This document shows, one piece after another, positions 1 through 10,965 of a stretch of 64,000 bases of DNA (positions are counted from its first letter, which is position 1; every line of letters starts with the position of its first letter). Origin of the DNA: Trileptium ribeirensis (taxonomy: Eukaryota > Nematoda > Enoplea > Enoplida > Thoracostomopsidae); contig JASANE010020113.1 of NCBI GenBank assembly GCA_030248225.1, positions 1 through 64,000 of the forward strand, given 5' to 3'. Under the pieces are notes generated by a model that saw only the letters and a list, made by a program, of their open reading frames with translations, had not been told where the DNA came from and ran no database searches. The position numbers and the translations under genes were made by a program.

Positions 1-114
1 AAACAATTGATAAGAGGTGATGATAAATTTTATGTATAAATTAGTGTCGGTGGAGTGTAACTGAGAATTTTCTATTATAGTTCTAACGCTTGACACTCAT
101 ACCATAAGTATCGA

Positions 115-395
115 TGGGAAGGGGATTACCCCCTATGGGTTGAACCCATTCCAAGTCATGTTTGCTCCTTGTTCCTGCGGTCGCAGCGCGCGGAAAGCGC
201 GCTGAAAATTTCAACAAATATAAGCAAAATTTGGTGTAAAATTAGCAAACAAAATGGGTACACGTGGCAAAAATAGGTATAAAATTAGTAATAATGCAGC
301 AAAATAGGCAAAACCATCGGAGCGTGCGGGGCTGGTGTGATGGGAGGTGTTAGGTCTACCACTGCACCCATGGGAAATCCCCCCGGCCGACAGTA
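115..395. repeat. GC-armed, AT-cored dispersed repeat (family 3, copy a)
   Basis: Two GC-rich arms flank an AT-rich core of about 130 bp. The left arm contains a perfect 8-bp inverted repeat, CAGCGCGC/GCGCGCTG, with a 5-nt loop at 184-204. The core carries degenerate repeats of the type GGCAAAAATAGGTA. A second copy in the same orientation lies near 8,690-8,965 and shares this core text and a similar outer arm. No coding potential is convincing. It is probably a short non-autonomous mobile element; the boundaries are approximate. Confidence 0.45.
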
Positions 396-3300
396 TACCC
401 GCCTAAGCCGACGGATCTTCAACAACTATGACTCGAACCCTTTTATAATGATATTTCCCAATCATTTGGTATCTTTTCGTAGCAATAAAGGCCATATGGT
501 CCTCCAGTTTCAGATCTCGAGTAACAAACAACTTTCCATCAAATCATTAAGCTTTAATACTTCTGATTTATTTGTGTGTTATCAATGTGATTTATATCTG
601 ATACCAATTGTTAATAGTTCTACACAACCATACAGCACAAAACTCCAGAAAAATGCTTCAACACGAAAACATAATCAGTCTATTGACAGTTTTTGCTATA
701 AAATTTCATGGCATCTCTGCAGCTAGAATGAAGTTAATGAAATTGTGGCCCCAGATTCTACTTAAAGCAAAGCGAAAACGTGAGATTTTTCTTTTTTTAC
801 AAATTTAACTTTGGACCAGCATGTTTGCCATGACATCGGAAACGCGAAAATTCAAAATTTCCAACCGTTGTGATATGCCAATCTCACTTAAATTTGGATA
901 AACTTATAAGTAGCTAATTAATTTTTAGCTGGCTCACGCCACGTTCAATACTAGTTAGTTACACAATGATGGAGAAAGAATTTAAATTTTCTAAATCATT
1001 CTAAAATATGCAACAAACGCCTAATCCAATTATTATACTAAATAGCTACTTCGAAAAACCTTAATCGTACTGTAATACTGCGTTGTCTTATTTTACATTT
1101 CTACTCAATCAAAATTTAGCGCTTATTATTAATCATTGCTAAAAGCAATGCGCACTTTTTGATGTGAAAAATCCAATATTATGTATCGTAATTCTTAACC
1201 TCATTTTGCCTGACATACAATCAGTTTGTGTATATAGTACAAATAAACATATAACATACATTGCACATTATGAAGCACGTAAAAATGTAACGTGCTTGGC
1301 TTATTACTATAGTAGTTGACGTACAGAAACTACTAAATCCACCCACATGGCTTTCTACTACGATTGTAACCATATATAACTGAACAACTGATTTTGCTTA
1401 CCCAACGGTCTCAGTGCAAATTAATTTTATAGCAACTATTAGTGCAAATATATACTGGACAGTGCCTTTGAAATTGACTATACAAAAAGGAAATGTGAAA
1501 ACAGCAGACGAGAAACAAATTTCTAGTCGTGTCCTAAAATGAGCACAAATGATAAACGTAGCCACGATTTAGGTAACAACGAAGATGAACACAGTTGAAA
1601 CGAGTACATGCCCAAAGCAACATGTTTGTCCAATTTCGAAAACACAATACCAGTCAGGACGTATGGGATAATTTCACTATACCAAGTCTCGGTTCTGCTT
1701 AGTTTTATGATTAATGACGAAGACATTAAAATAGAAAGCTCTTCTAAAATCAGTCGTGAAACGAAGCAAAGGTTTACCGCGACGGCATGGCATCCTATTA
1801 GGTTTGGCTTTTTGTTCATTGACGAAAACCTGAACTTAGTGGTTTTCGGGTTGTTAAAGGTTAATGAGTTGCGCTAAAAACGCTCTAGTGTTGTCAAAAA
1901 CCGTTTCTGTTCGGACATATTTTGCTACCAAACATGTAAAGGGCAACTCGCAGGATCTATAGACTTTAGTTGATTGCGCCCAGGTCATATATAATGTATT
2001 GGTGCATTATTAATAGAATACAATCTCATGTCATGGTAAGAGGGCTTTATCAATGATGAAGTGATATGCAGGCAGGGACTAAAATCTGAGGATATGAAAT
2101 TAGTCGACGACTGTCAAAGGGCGACGAAAATTAGCTCCATTTTTACTGATGCTCGCAGACATATGGTATTAAATAATCTCACTGAGCACAAGGCAACTAC
2201 AACTCGTTTTCGATACAGCTGTAAGTCTTATTTTTCAGTTATGAATGTTATGTGTCTGCTGGGGCCTTCGAAGTCACGTTCCTTGGGAAACTTGGCAAAA
2301 TGTTCTACGACATTGGTAATCAGCGGTACACGCCCGCACCTGAGCAACGCCTAGGATCTCACTAGCATGATTGCATATGCACCGGCTAATAAGTTGTAAT
2401 GTTGTAATGGATGCAACTATGCGAGACATTTTATCCTGACCAATAAACTATATAGTTATAGTAAATTTTTTAATAATTCATTAGTTCACGGGGATGGTGG
2501 GACATTGTCACTGAATTGGTACTCAAATTTTGATGAGGCCTTCAGGTCTTGAATTAACTGCGCAATGCCATGTGTAACCATAAATATCAAAGGATACATG
2601 TGCAAAATCTGCATGCGTTTATTTTATGGTTGTGTCCTCGCGATAAATTGATAGTACGATACTTGCGACACTTTGCATGTTAACATGCTGACCCAGATGT
2701 GTATGCAAACAAAATTGTTTTAGAGTTTCGAGTACCCGTCCAGATTAGACGTTTCTGTGCCACCATTTTAGGCTCATGCCTGCTTGCCCAGAAAATTTTT
2801 CAGTGCCGCCAAACTAGAAAATGATAAACTTATATCGATACCTAAATTCATCATGTATTTTCAAACAATTTTGCTGTGATTTTAAACTTTGACCGTAATT
2901 AGCTGCATAATGTTGAATCCTTTGCCAGCGGCAGGCCTAATAAACTTTGATGGCATTTTGTGCAGTTATATCACGACATTGAGAAGCAATCGGACTTTAA
3001 TGGCTTTGCTGCAATGCCGAGCCAAGAAAAAACAACCCATTTTGTCAGGAGGATAAATACCTACTAGCAACGGCTTTTACACATAACCAAATAAAAAGAA
3101 CTATCCATTCTTTTAAACAGCGGCAGTGGCCAATAAAGAACATAACCTAGTTATTTCGGAAACACTGTAAGCTCGCCTGGTAAAAGGCCCGCGAATCGTA
3201 CACGAAAAGTAACCGATAAATTTTCAGGACAGGGCCCACTAAACTGCAACATCTATCATTTCAACCATAGCGCCCATAACGGAATTTCTACATTTTGCTA

Positions 3301-4130
3301 TCTGGAGTCTCAAAATTTGAACCAGTAACTGAGTATTCATCCCCTTTCAAATGTATGTTGACATGGTTCATACGAAATATGGAAGACTCGATGTCACAGT
3401 TTTTGGCAGCCTTTTTACCAGATATTCCAATTTTAAAAAGTAAAAGATACAGCTTAAATAAATAGACCATGTTTTGAATAACAGGTTATAATCGCTCAGT
3501 ATTTTCGGCCCACACACTAAAGCATGTTAACCGCCGTCGATAATAAGGGCGATGAATGATATTGTATCACGGCGTCCTTGATAGCATGTTTTCCGAATAT
3601 TCATTTAGCTTGGTACAAAAAATTTAGGTAATTTATAAATAAATAGATTTAAATACACAAATTAAATTCATTTAGATTCACTGTGTGCGTTACCTGACCC
3701 AATGCAAATATTGCAAATTTTCAAATGAAAATTACTTCTAAGAATGTATTTTATTTATAATGGTGGATTAATGAAGATTCTTACTATGCAATTTAGGACT
3801 ATGCGTCTGTGCTGACATTGAGATAGAGCCAGTGTATCTGTGACGGATCAGTATATAGTTCAAAACTGTGATGATGTTAAACGACTATAATCCAATTCCA
3901 TTGCTGGTGTACACTGAATCATAACCATTTTACCAGTAAGGTTCACCAGTCCTAAGGAATTTATTGTCAAAACGTCACCGGTAAAATTAGTCAATGAGCA
4001 AAAACACTTAAATTTGCTTCGAGTAAGGAAAGCTTTACCTTTGTTAAATCGTTCCAGTATTGCAAGGTTTTGAAAATTAACTTATAAAACACAAATTATA
4101 AGGCTTAATGGTTCTAGACATCTGGAAATG
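396..4130. other. Non-coding stretch, no gene recognised
   Basis: AT-rich sequence with frequent stops in all frames. The short open frames (for example around 1,608-1,877 and 2,061-2,354) match no family I recognise and lack convincing flanking splice sites. No tRNA, rRNA or clear repeat boundary was seen. Confidence 0.6.
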
Positions 4131-4134
4131 TCGA

Positions 4135-4190
4135 CAAACGTGGGCTTCGAACCCAACACTCACAAAGTTTATTTCTTAGCCAAGCGTATA
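4135..4190 (-). repeat. Weak tRNA-like fragment (possible SINE head)
   Basis: On the minus strand a B-box-like GGTTCGAAGCCC follows an A-box-like TGGCTAAGAAATA by only about 28 nt, closer than in a real tRNA. It may be a decayed tRNA-derived SINE or a chance match. Confidence 0.2.
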
Positions 4191-4973
4191 AAAATGGGCT
4201 TATGCTTTCCTTAAGCTATGCGTATCCCGTAAATGAGGCTGCCCAAAGATTAGTAGTCCCTATTCGTCTGCGTTGCCAACATGCTAATAAGGCCGTAGTA
4301 GTAACACGTCACCGTGATGGCTTGTTTGGTGTGGACCACTTTGGTACCCGTTATCATGAACCAGTTATGTACCAACAAACCATGAGTTCATACATTAAAT
4401 ACAAATATTTTAGCATTTTTTGTTTGGAAAGAACTTTGAGAACAAAAATATGAAACAAAAGCTACACCAGTGAAGCGCTCAACGGACAATGCCTCTGGAA
4501 TGAGCATTTGTGTAGTAGTAAAGTTAAAACACATACACAAAAATGCCAAAATATTTTTTACACAAGTTTGCCATAAACGTTCGTTTCAAAAATGTCATAA
4601 ACAGCTCAAGAGCAATCTCTTCTGTACGTGGTACTACCATTGAAATATGGTGCATTGTGCAATTCTATTTAAATAAATGTACACCAATCAAAGATTTTTT
4701 ACAATCATAATAAACGATGAACGCTAAGGACTGACGAAAATGGTGAAAAATAGTCAACTGAGTCTATTGGGTCTTTCGTGAACACGCGAAATATAAGAAG
4801 ATTCTAAAAATAATGCGATTTTTTTGTGAATCTGTCGTGCTCTTGCTAAGTGGTTGTTGGGTGTGCGTTTGTATAATATATTGCAGTCGACGTTACCACA
4901 ATGAATGGTGTAGCATTATGGTTGGAAAAACAAATAGCTTAAAGCCAACGAACATACTCATATAGGTGTACAA

Positions 4974-5230
4974 GGTCCGTTGGCTCAGTTGGTAGGTGGG
5001 GGTGTTTGCTAAATAGTTCGGCGGGGAGAAGGTTCACGGGGAGAGCAGGTCCAATTTCAATTATCCCTAATTGGTGCTAACATTTTCATTAATTTGTGCC
5101 AATTGTAGATGCCTATTCATCAATTTTTGTAAACTTTCTCAAAAGCTTCGGCGCGCCGAAGGCCAATCGCTACAAACATATAGTGCGACCGCCAGGGGTA
5201 ACTCATTATCCCCTCCGATGGCGACCTATA
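4974..5230 (+). repeat. Probable tRNA-derived SINE
   Basis: A perfect pol III A-box, TGGCTCAGTTGG, sits at 4,981-4,992. A B-box-like GGTTCACGGGG follows at 5,031-5,041, at tRNA-like spacing. The sequence does not fold as an intact tRNA and continues into a non-tRNA body holding a perfect 16-bp palindrome (CTTCGGCGCGCCGAAG) at 5,146-5,161 and a GC-rich end near 5,190-5,230. This is the layout of a tRNA-headed SINE. The 3' boundary and any target-site duplication are not defined. Confidence 0.45.
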
Positions 5231-6319
5231 TTTGATACTATATGCGTATAGCAAATGGCCATATTACATATTTATCATTTCGTGCTTGTTTTGAGGAGCT
5301 GCAAAGGGCCATAGTGTTGTAGTCTGGTTCTTATACCCCACATAATCATCTAAATATCTATGCCCACTGGGTAAAAAATGACTACCCATTTCTATAATTG
5401 ACTAAAGGCCACAGTCGCAACTGACAAAATCGATGGTGATAACAACTATTGGATTAATAGCCTTACATTTTTATGGAATCTAATGGATCGATTACGATAA
5501 GGTATGTACCAAACAAGGTATTTCGACAGGGCTTATGCCTTGCAGGTGACAACTTGAAAAACGTTGTTTTCTTCATACAAAAAGCTTATTTTCTGTAGAA
5601 AGCCAGTCTCCCTAAAGGAATAATTTTAACTACTGAGTACTAGTGTTTTATCGAGATACATCATTTCAAAGGCCATTTTCGTAAATTGGAAATATTTGGA
5701 GAAAAGCAATAGCTGTCGACTGGGAGTTTTATGGTAATTAAAAACGACAAAAACTAGTATTATGCTCTGGCTATGTATTATCGGGTCTGTTAGTGTCACT
5801 TCTATTACATGTTTAATTCTATTTGTCTTCGTACTGAATTTTTAATAATTTACAACTTGGATTACATAGCTAGTCGCAAAATAATTTTAACCAACATAAT
5901 TTTAGGATCTTTGAATTGCTGGAGTATCTTTTGTGACAGAGCCATTTCCAGCTACCACTATTCATTCTAAAAGTGATCGACCTCGCTAACTACATATTAG
6001 ATGAACCACAATTCTCGCAAATAGCATAACCAAATGAAAATCAGTTTTAAACATATTAATCCGAAATATGCTACCGTATATATGGCTTTTACATTAGAAT
6101 GATTAAAATACTTTTCGAGCAGTGCAATTATGAAAAAAATTGGGGTGATTTAAAAAATTTTTGGTTACTCCCCCTAGCGCACACTGCTCCAGAACCGTCT
6201 GCCTTTCACTTACGCGGACTGATCTTGAGCACCTATTATTAAGCTACAAAATAGCTAGTGAACGTGACTTTCACCCAAGCGCTCCCAGTTCGATACTTCG
6301 CAGTGGCCTACAATTATTG
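5231..6319. other. Non-coding stretch, nothing recognised
   Basis: AT-rich DNA without a coding frame, RNA gene or clear repeat that I can support. Confidence 0.6.
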
Positions 6320-6436
6320 TTGGTCGGTAGTCGAAACACAAGTTAATCTGGACGAAAAGGGTTTACATTACTGACAGGTACGCATTGTCACGCAGGCAGG
6401 CGTCGGCCCAGCAGCTTTGAAAAGACTACCTACCAC
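6320..6436. mobile_element. 117-bp palindrome-ended element, copy 1
   Basis: The element begins TTGGTCGGTAGTC and ends GACTACCTACCA, an imperfect 13-bp terminal inverted repeat. The body contains a GTCGAAACACAAGTTAAT segment and a CGTCGGCCC segment shared with copy 2. Size and ends resemble a very small MITE. Seven bases separate it from copy 2. Confidence 0.6.
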
Positions 6437-6443
6437 CAGTTGT

Positions 6444-6560
6444 TGGTAGGTAGTCGAAACACAAGTTAATTCTGGACGTAACGGATTTATATTACTGACA
6501 CGAACGCATTGTCACACACGCATGCGTCGGCCCCGCAGCTTTGAAAAGACTACCTACCAA
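6444..6560. mobile_element. 117-bp palindrome-ended element, copy 2
   Basis: It has a perfect 13-bp terminal inverted repeat, TTGGTAGGTAGTC and GACTACCTACCAA. It is the same length as copy 1 and nearly identical in the body, in the same orientation. The tandem arrangement suggests duplication of a small non-autonomous element or insertion next to itself. Confidence 0.65.
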
Positions 6561-8689
6561 ACAAATGAATGAAATATTTTTAATAAGCATAACCCTGTTC
6601 CAAAGAGTGTGTTTGTGAGCACATATTTCTATGATAAAATTGGAACTATAACATAATGGCACTGGTAATCAGGCTTGTCCATTACGAGCAAATATTTACT
6701 GCCAAACTTTTAGTTCCATTGACAAAGACACTCAAATGATCATATATCGCTGCAACTGCAAGGAAATTCTGCACATTATATACACATTTCGACTGTTGTG
6801 TGGTTTAAAAAATAGAAATATACATTTATCATATGCTGCGAAATCAATATATAGCTCACTTCTGCAACAACCCAAAAAACCTGACACGTTCTAATCTGAG
6901 TAATGCAAGTAGAAGCTAACTATTTGTAAGTGTTTTTGTACATATATTTAATTCAAATTGAATTAAGTTTGTCTATGGACCAGTGGTTATGGGCGTAGGT
7001 TTCGCAATGAATGAGATCGCGTACTCACGCCATACGCGGCAGGAGGAAAACGCCATTCTGCTCCACAGTATCTACCCGTCTGTCCACTTGCAAAATTATT
7101 ATGAGTTTGCTCAGAACATGAATAGAGTTTTCCTTACGGCTTGTGTTTCAGAGTTCTGGGTGCTAATACAGCGAAATGAGATACCGACCACAACATCGTT
7201 CCATATCCTACAAAGTATCTTTGAACGTATATCGTAAAGCGTTACTCAAAAGGTTAAAAGAGTTTCAGTGTCGAGCTATGTCTCTTCATGTTTTGCTCCT
7301 AGGGAAATGTAGCTACTAATTTACGAGACATCGGAGATCAGCACGAGCTCCACAAACTTGGGTACCTCTGCCATGCTTTTGGATATATGGAGACATATAA
7401 TGCACTTATATAATATAACATAAAATATAATAAACATTAAAGTATATAACACAAATATATAATACATTACACAACTGTATATTATATTGTATCCATGGCT
7501 TTAATTAATGTTATTTGAAAAACCAAAAATAGGCAATAAATGAATACATTCTGAAGGCTAGTTTCATATTAACCACTATTAACCGTCATAAGAATATAAC
7601 ACAGAAATGAAAGTCAGAAATTCGGTTACACCGCCGGTGTCGCACCTTCAGCTTGGACATAGTCAAAAATAGTTATACGCATAACTAGGGAACAATATGT
7701 CACTTCACATTTTCTCAAGAAGTACATTTTTTAAAGCTTTGAATATAATACAAAAATTGCGTATCTCCTATAATTTAATGCACTAAAAGCCTAACAGTAG
7801 TAACGAATAAAGACAGTTCAAGTCCTACTGTGACAGACGGAGGGTTCAAATATAGCAGTTTTAGCACAACTGCTATATTTTGTTTTACAACTGCAGTGAA
7901 GTCGAGCGGGAATTATAGCTCAGTGCTGAAGCCACTGCTCGCGAATCCAAAACCAGAAGTTTTTAGGGTTTAATTCAATCAAAGCTAATTTTCAGCCTTT
8001 TGTCATCATGCACCTATCGCTAAGTCCAGATCAGAAACTTCAAATATAACATTCAAAGGTGAATTACCTTGAAAATTGGACGGCAAATAATGTTACTTAA
8101 AAAATCAGTAAATACAAAAACCGAATACCAGGCCCTAAAACCTAGGCATGTAATAAAACAACCATAGATTAACCGCCACAAGATATAGTTTAGAATTTAA
8201 TGAAAATGTGCTTGAACTGGCAACGTGGCACCGTTGGACCTGGATGTAGCCAAAAGTACCTATTAACTAAGAGACTTTATTCTTGCTATAAAATGACATA
8301 ATGCGCTATCCTTCTTTTCTATAATGGTACGGATTTAATACAAAACTGCGTATTTTATATAATTTAGTGTTGGGAATAATAAATATATCAGCTAATACTG
8401 CTGTGAGTATGCTAACATACGTCGCCCTTGCTCCCCGGAATGGAAGAAGGATCTTATTGCTGACCTGTGCGCAGCATCTCATTTATATACACGATAAATT
8501 TTAGATTCCTGTACGCAAAAACACTTAGACAATTTCCATCCCCAAACTGTGACACTAGCATATAATCCATTATCAATGATTTCAGGAGAGTTGCGGTACG
8601 TAAATCTAGTGTTAAGAATGACGTATCCTGTACTTCATTTAACAGGCCAAAATCTTTCAGCGTTATATATGATATATGTGATACTTGCC
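6561..8689. other. Non-coding stretch with one hairpin
   Basis: AT-rich sequence. An 84-codon open frame at 6,983-7,237 matches no family I recognise. The only clear structure is the hairpin at 7,848-7,880, listed separately. Confidence 0.55.
7848..7880. repeat. Perfect 13-bp inverted repeat (hairpin)
   Basis: AAATATAGCAGTT and AACTGCTATATTT are exact reverse complements separated by a 7-nt loop. No T-run follows and no gene is adjacent, so function is unknown. It could be the centre of a small fold-back element. Confidence 0.6.
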
Positions 8690-8965
8690 GAAACAAAGGT
8701 TCAGAGGCTATACCTTGGAACCTCGGAACGCCCCATGGATTTGGTATACCCCTACGGGTAAACCCTACCACCCTGGTGCACCACGCTCCCAATCCCCCAC
8801 TGCCCTCAGGCTCGCGGAAATTTTTTACCAAACTGGTTAAAATAGGGTAAAATTGGCAAAAATAAGGGTAATATAAAAGTGAAATAGGTCCCGAGGGTGG
8901 GAAGTCGTCAACCCTCCTGGAGGGCCTCCTCAGCCATTCACCCACCGTGGATACCCCTTGAGACC
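8690..8965. repeat. GC-armed, AT-cored dispersed repeat (family 3, copy b)
   Basis: A second copy of the architecture at 115-395, in the same orientation. GC-rich outer segments (with TACCCCTACGGGT on the left and CCACCGTGGATACCCC on the right) flank an AT-rich core carrying the same TGGCAAAAATA and GGTA repeats. The open frame read through it on the minus strand looks like translated repeat, not a gene. Confidence 0.45.
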
Positions 8966-10420
8966 TCGGTATGATACATATAAGTATATATCAAGGTAAT
9001 TTATAGTCTTAATGCGTATATATAGCTGCGTGAGCAATTAATACAACAAATTCTGAAACTATGGTAGTACTCCCAATAACAGCTTGACAGTTTCTAATTA
9101 TCAGCATATTATATGAAAACAACAGGGCAACATTAAGCACCCTTATCGAGCGGACATTAGAGGATTGAAGGGTGTTTTTCTCCACCAAAATAAAAGCGAA
9201 GTATTTACATCATCAATATTGAATTTCTTGGGCAGGTGCCGCGTCACAATGTCTAAATTTTCAGGTGGTACTAGCTGCCTAGAATTTTTTAATTTAGAGT
9301 CACTATGCTACTGAACATTGATGCATCGAAAATCTTGGGCGAAAACCTATTTTGGCAAAGCGAACAAAAAATACAACATAACGCTTCGAATTATATATTG
9401 TTATGCAACAACCTTATTGTTTAAGATATTTTAAGATATATTCTAGTGAAGTTATCCACCATAAACTCAGCAGTTGGAAACCAGATGCATCGCTTTAGTA
9501 CAGAGTGAAATCCACATATAATCATGGCCCACAGAGCCACAACCTAACTATCCATGTCGTGCATATAAAGAAACGGTTATCCACTGCTGCGTAGATGCAG
9601 GAACAAAACCATACCGACCTCTCGGTGCAAGACACACAGCCACATTGACAGAGTCAAATAAAATTTAATATTGTAAATTGAAGTTGAATGGTTTGTGTTT
9701 CAGACTCACAAGAGATACAAACTGAGATATCTACTTATATACATAAGTTGCGACAATGGCCGGTCACTTCAGGTTTTAATCGAACAAAGTAGAACACGAT
9801 ACGAATAATAACTATAATGGTACCATGATTCCGTTAGATCAACGAAATAAAATTAGCCTTGGTCTCGTGTTGCGATAATAATGATACTTGGTGGCTTCTT
9901 TTGTGTCCAATGACCAGAAGATCGCGCAGCCTTTTGAAAGCCGGAAACCGTGCCTAATATTACGCTTATATATGTAGCAAATGCAATTTTATTTAGTTAA
10001 ATATACAAAGTTTAGATGACATATTAGGACTGTCTGCTATATAGTTTCATTTACCTATGCAGTAGTTCATTATGAGAACAAGCTTGACATTTGGAAGGTG
10101 CTTAAAAATAAATTATTTGCAAAGCAATAATGCATTTACGTTACACACCTGGTATTTCCTTATATAACTATAAAAAGACTAACCATTCACAAACAGGAAG
10201 ATTCATTGTAAAACAGATTATACACAGTAAACCCGAGTACCAGCTGTTTAAGACCACCAAATTGAGATCTTGTCAAGATTTCTTATGTATATATAAACGT
10301 AGGAGAAACTTGACGTGAGAAGCGCAGGCCAAAATTTGATGTCCATTTAACCTCGATTAAGTTTGGGCTTATAAGCTGAGAAGGATAAAACTTGGTCTTT
10401 TCGGTTAGCCCATTCCCAGA
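8966..10420. other. Non-coding stretch, nothing recognised
   Basis: AT-rich, many stops in every frame, no RNA gene signature and no clear repeat boundary. Confidence 0.55.
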
Positions 10421-10799
10421 TGGAAATTGATGAATTTTGAAGATACTGCATTAAATCAAGTACGAGTATTAAGTTCAAAGAAAATCCACTTCGACAGCTT
10501 TATGATAATTTTTGTAGATTTTTCGGTTTCCCAATTTTCCTTTGAAACAAAAAAAATTTTTCGAAAAAAAATTGTTGATAAAGATATACTTTTAAATTTA
10601 TTTTTCGAACCATATTCAAAACCTGAATCGAATGGTGGTAAAAACAGCGCAACCGGTTCATGGACTAACGACTTAGAACTAAGCCTAAACGATTAGCCAT
10701 TAGGCTTAGGATTTCGCATAAATGAAAATAACTCCTTAACCCATACACCGGATCAGTTAATTTTAAAACTTTTCGACACAACCCGTCATAATTTTTTCC

Positions 10800-10965
10800 G
10801 AAATTTTAGTGCCAAGGGGAAAACCACTGGAAAACCAAAAAAATCGAATTGTGATAAAATTGGATTTAGATATTTTCCGGACCATCTCGTCGAGCTGAGT
10901 CGAATGATACTAAAATTATCAGCGTGTCACGAAAATTGAGCAATATCTGGCTGGTGGCTAACCGA
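10800..10965 (+). repeat. Dispersed repeat, member of an inverted pair
   Basis: The segment containing TCGTCGAGCTGAGTC and AAAATTGAGCAAT recurs in reverse complement near 14,270-14,420, with many substitutions. Related text appears near 10,427-10,500. It is an old dispersed repeat of unknown class; the ends are not resolved. Confidence 0.4.

Noticed and set aside
421..440. GGTTCGAGTC on the minus strand as a tRNA B-box
   Set aside because: No A-box or cloverleaf arms upstream at the right distance.
1608..1877. TAWHP string suggesting a WD40 repeat in the plus-strand frame
   Set aside because: Only a five-residue resemblance; no further WD repeats or splice-linked exons nearby.
8454..8945. 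163-codon minus-strand open frame
   Set aside because: It reads through the GC-armed family 3 repeat and has no protein-family signature.
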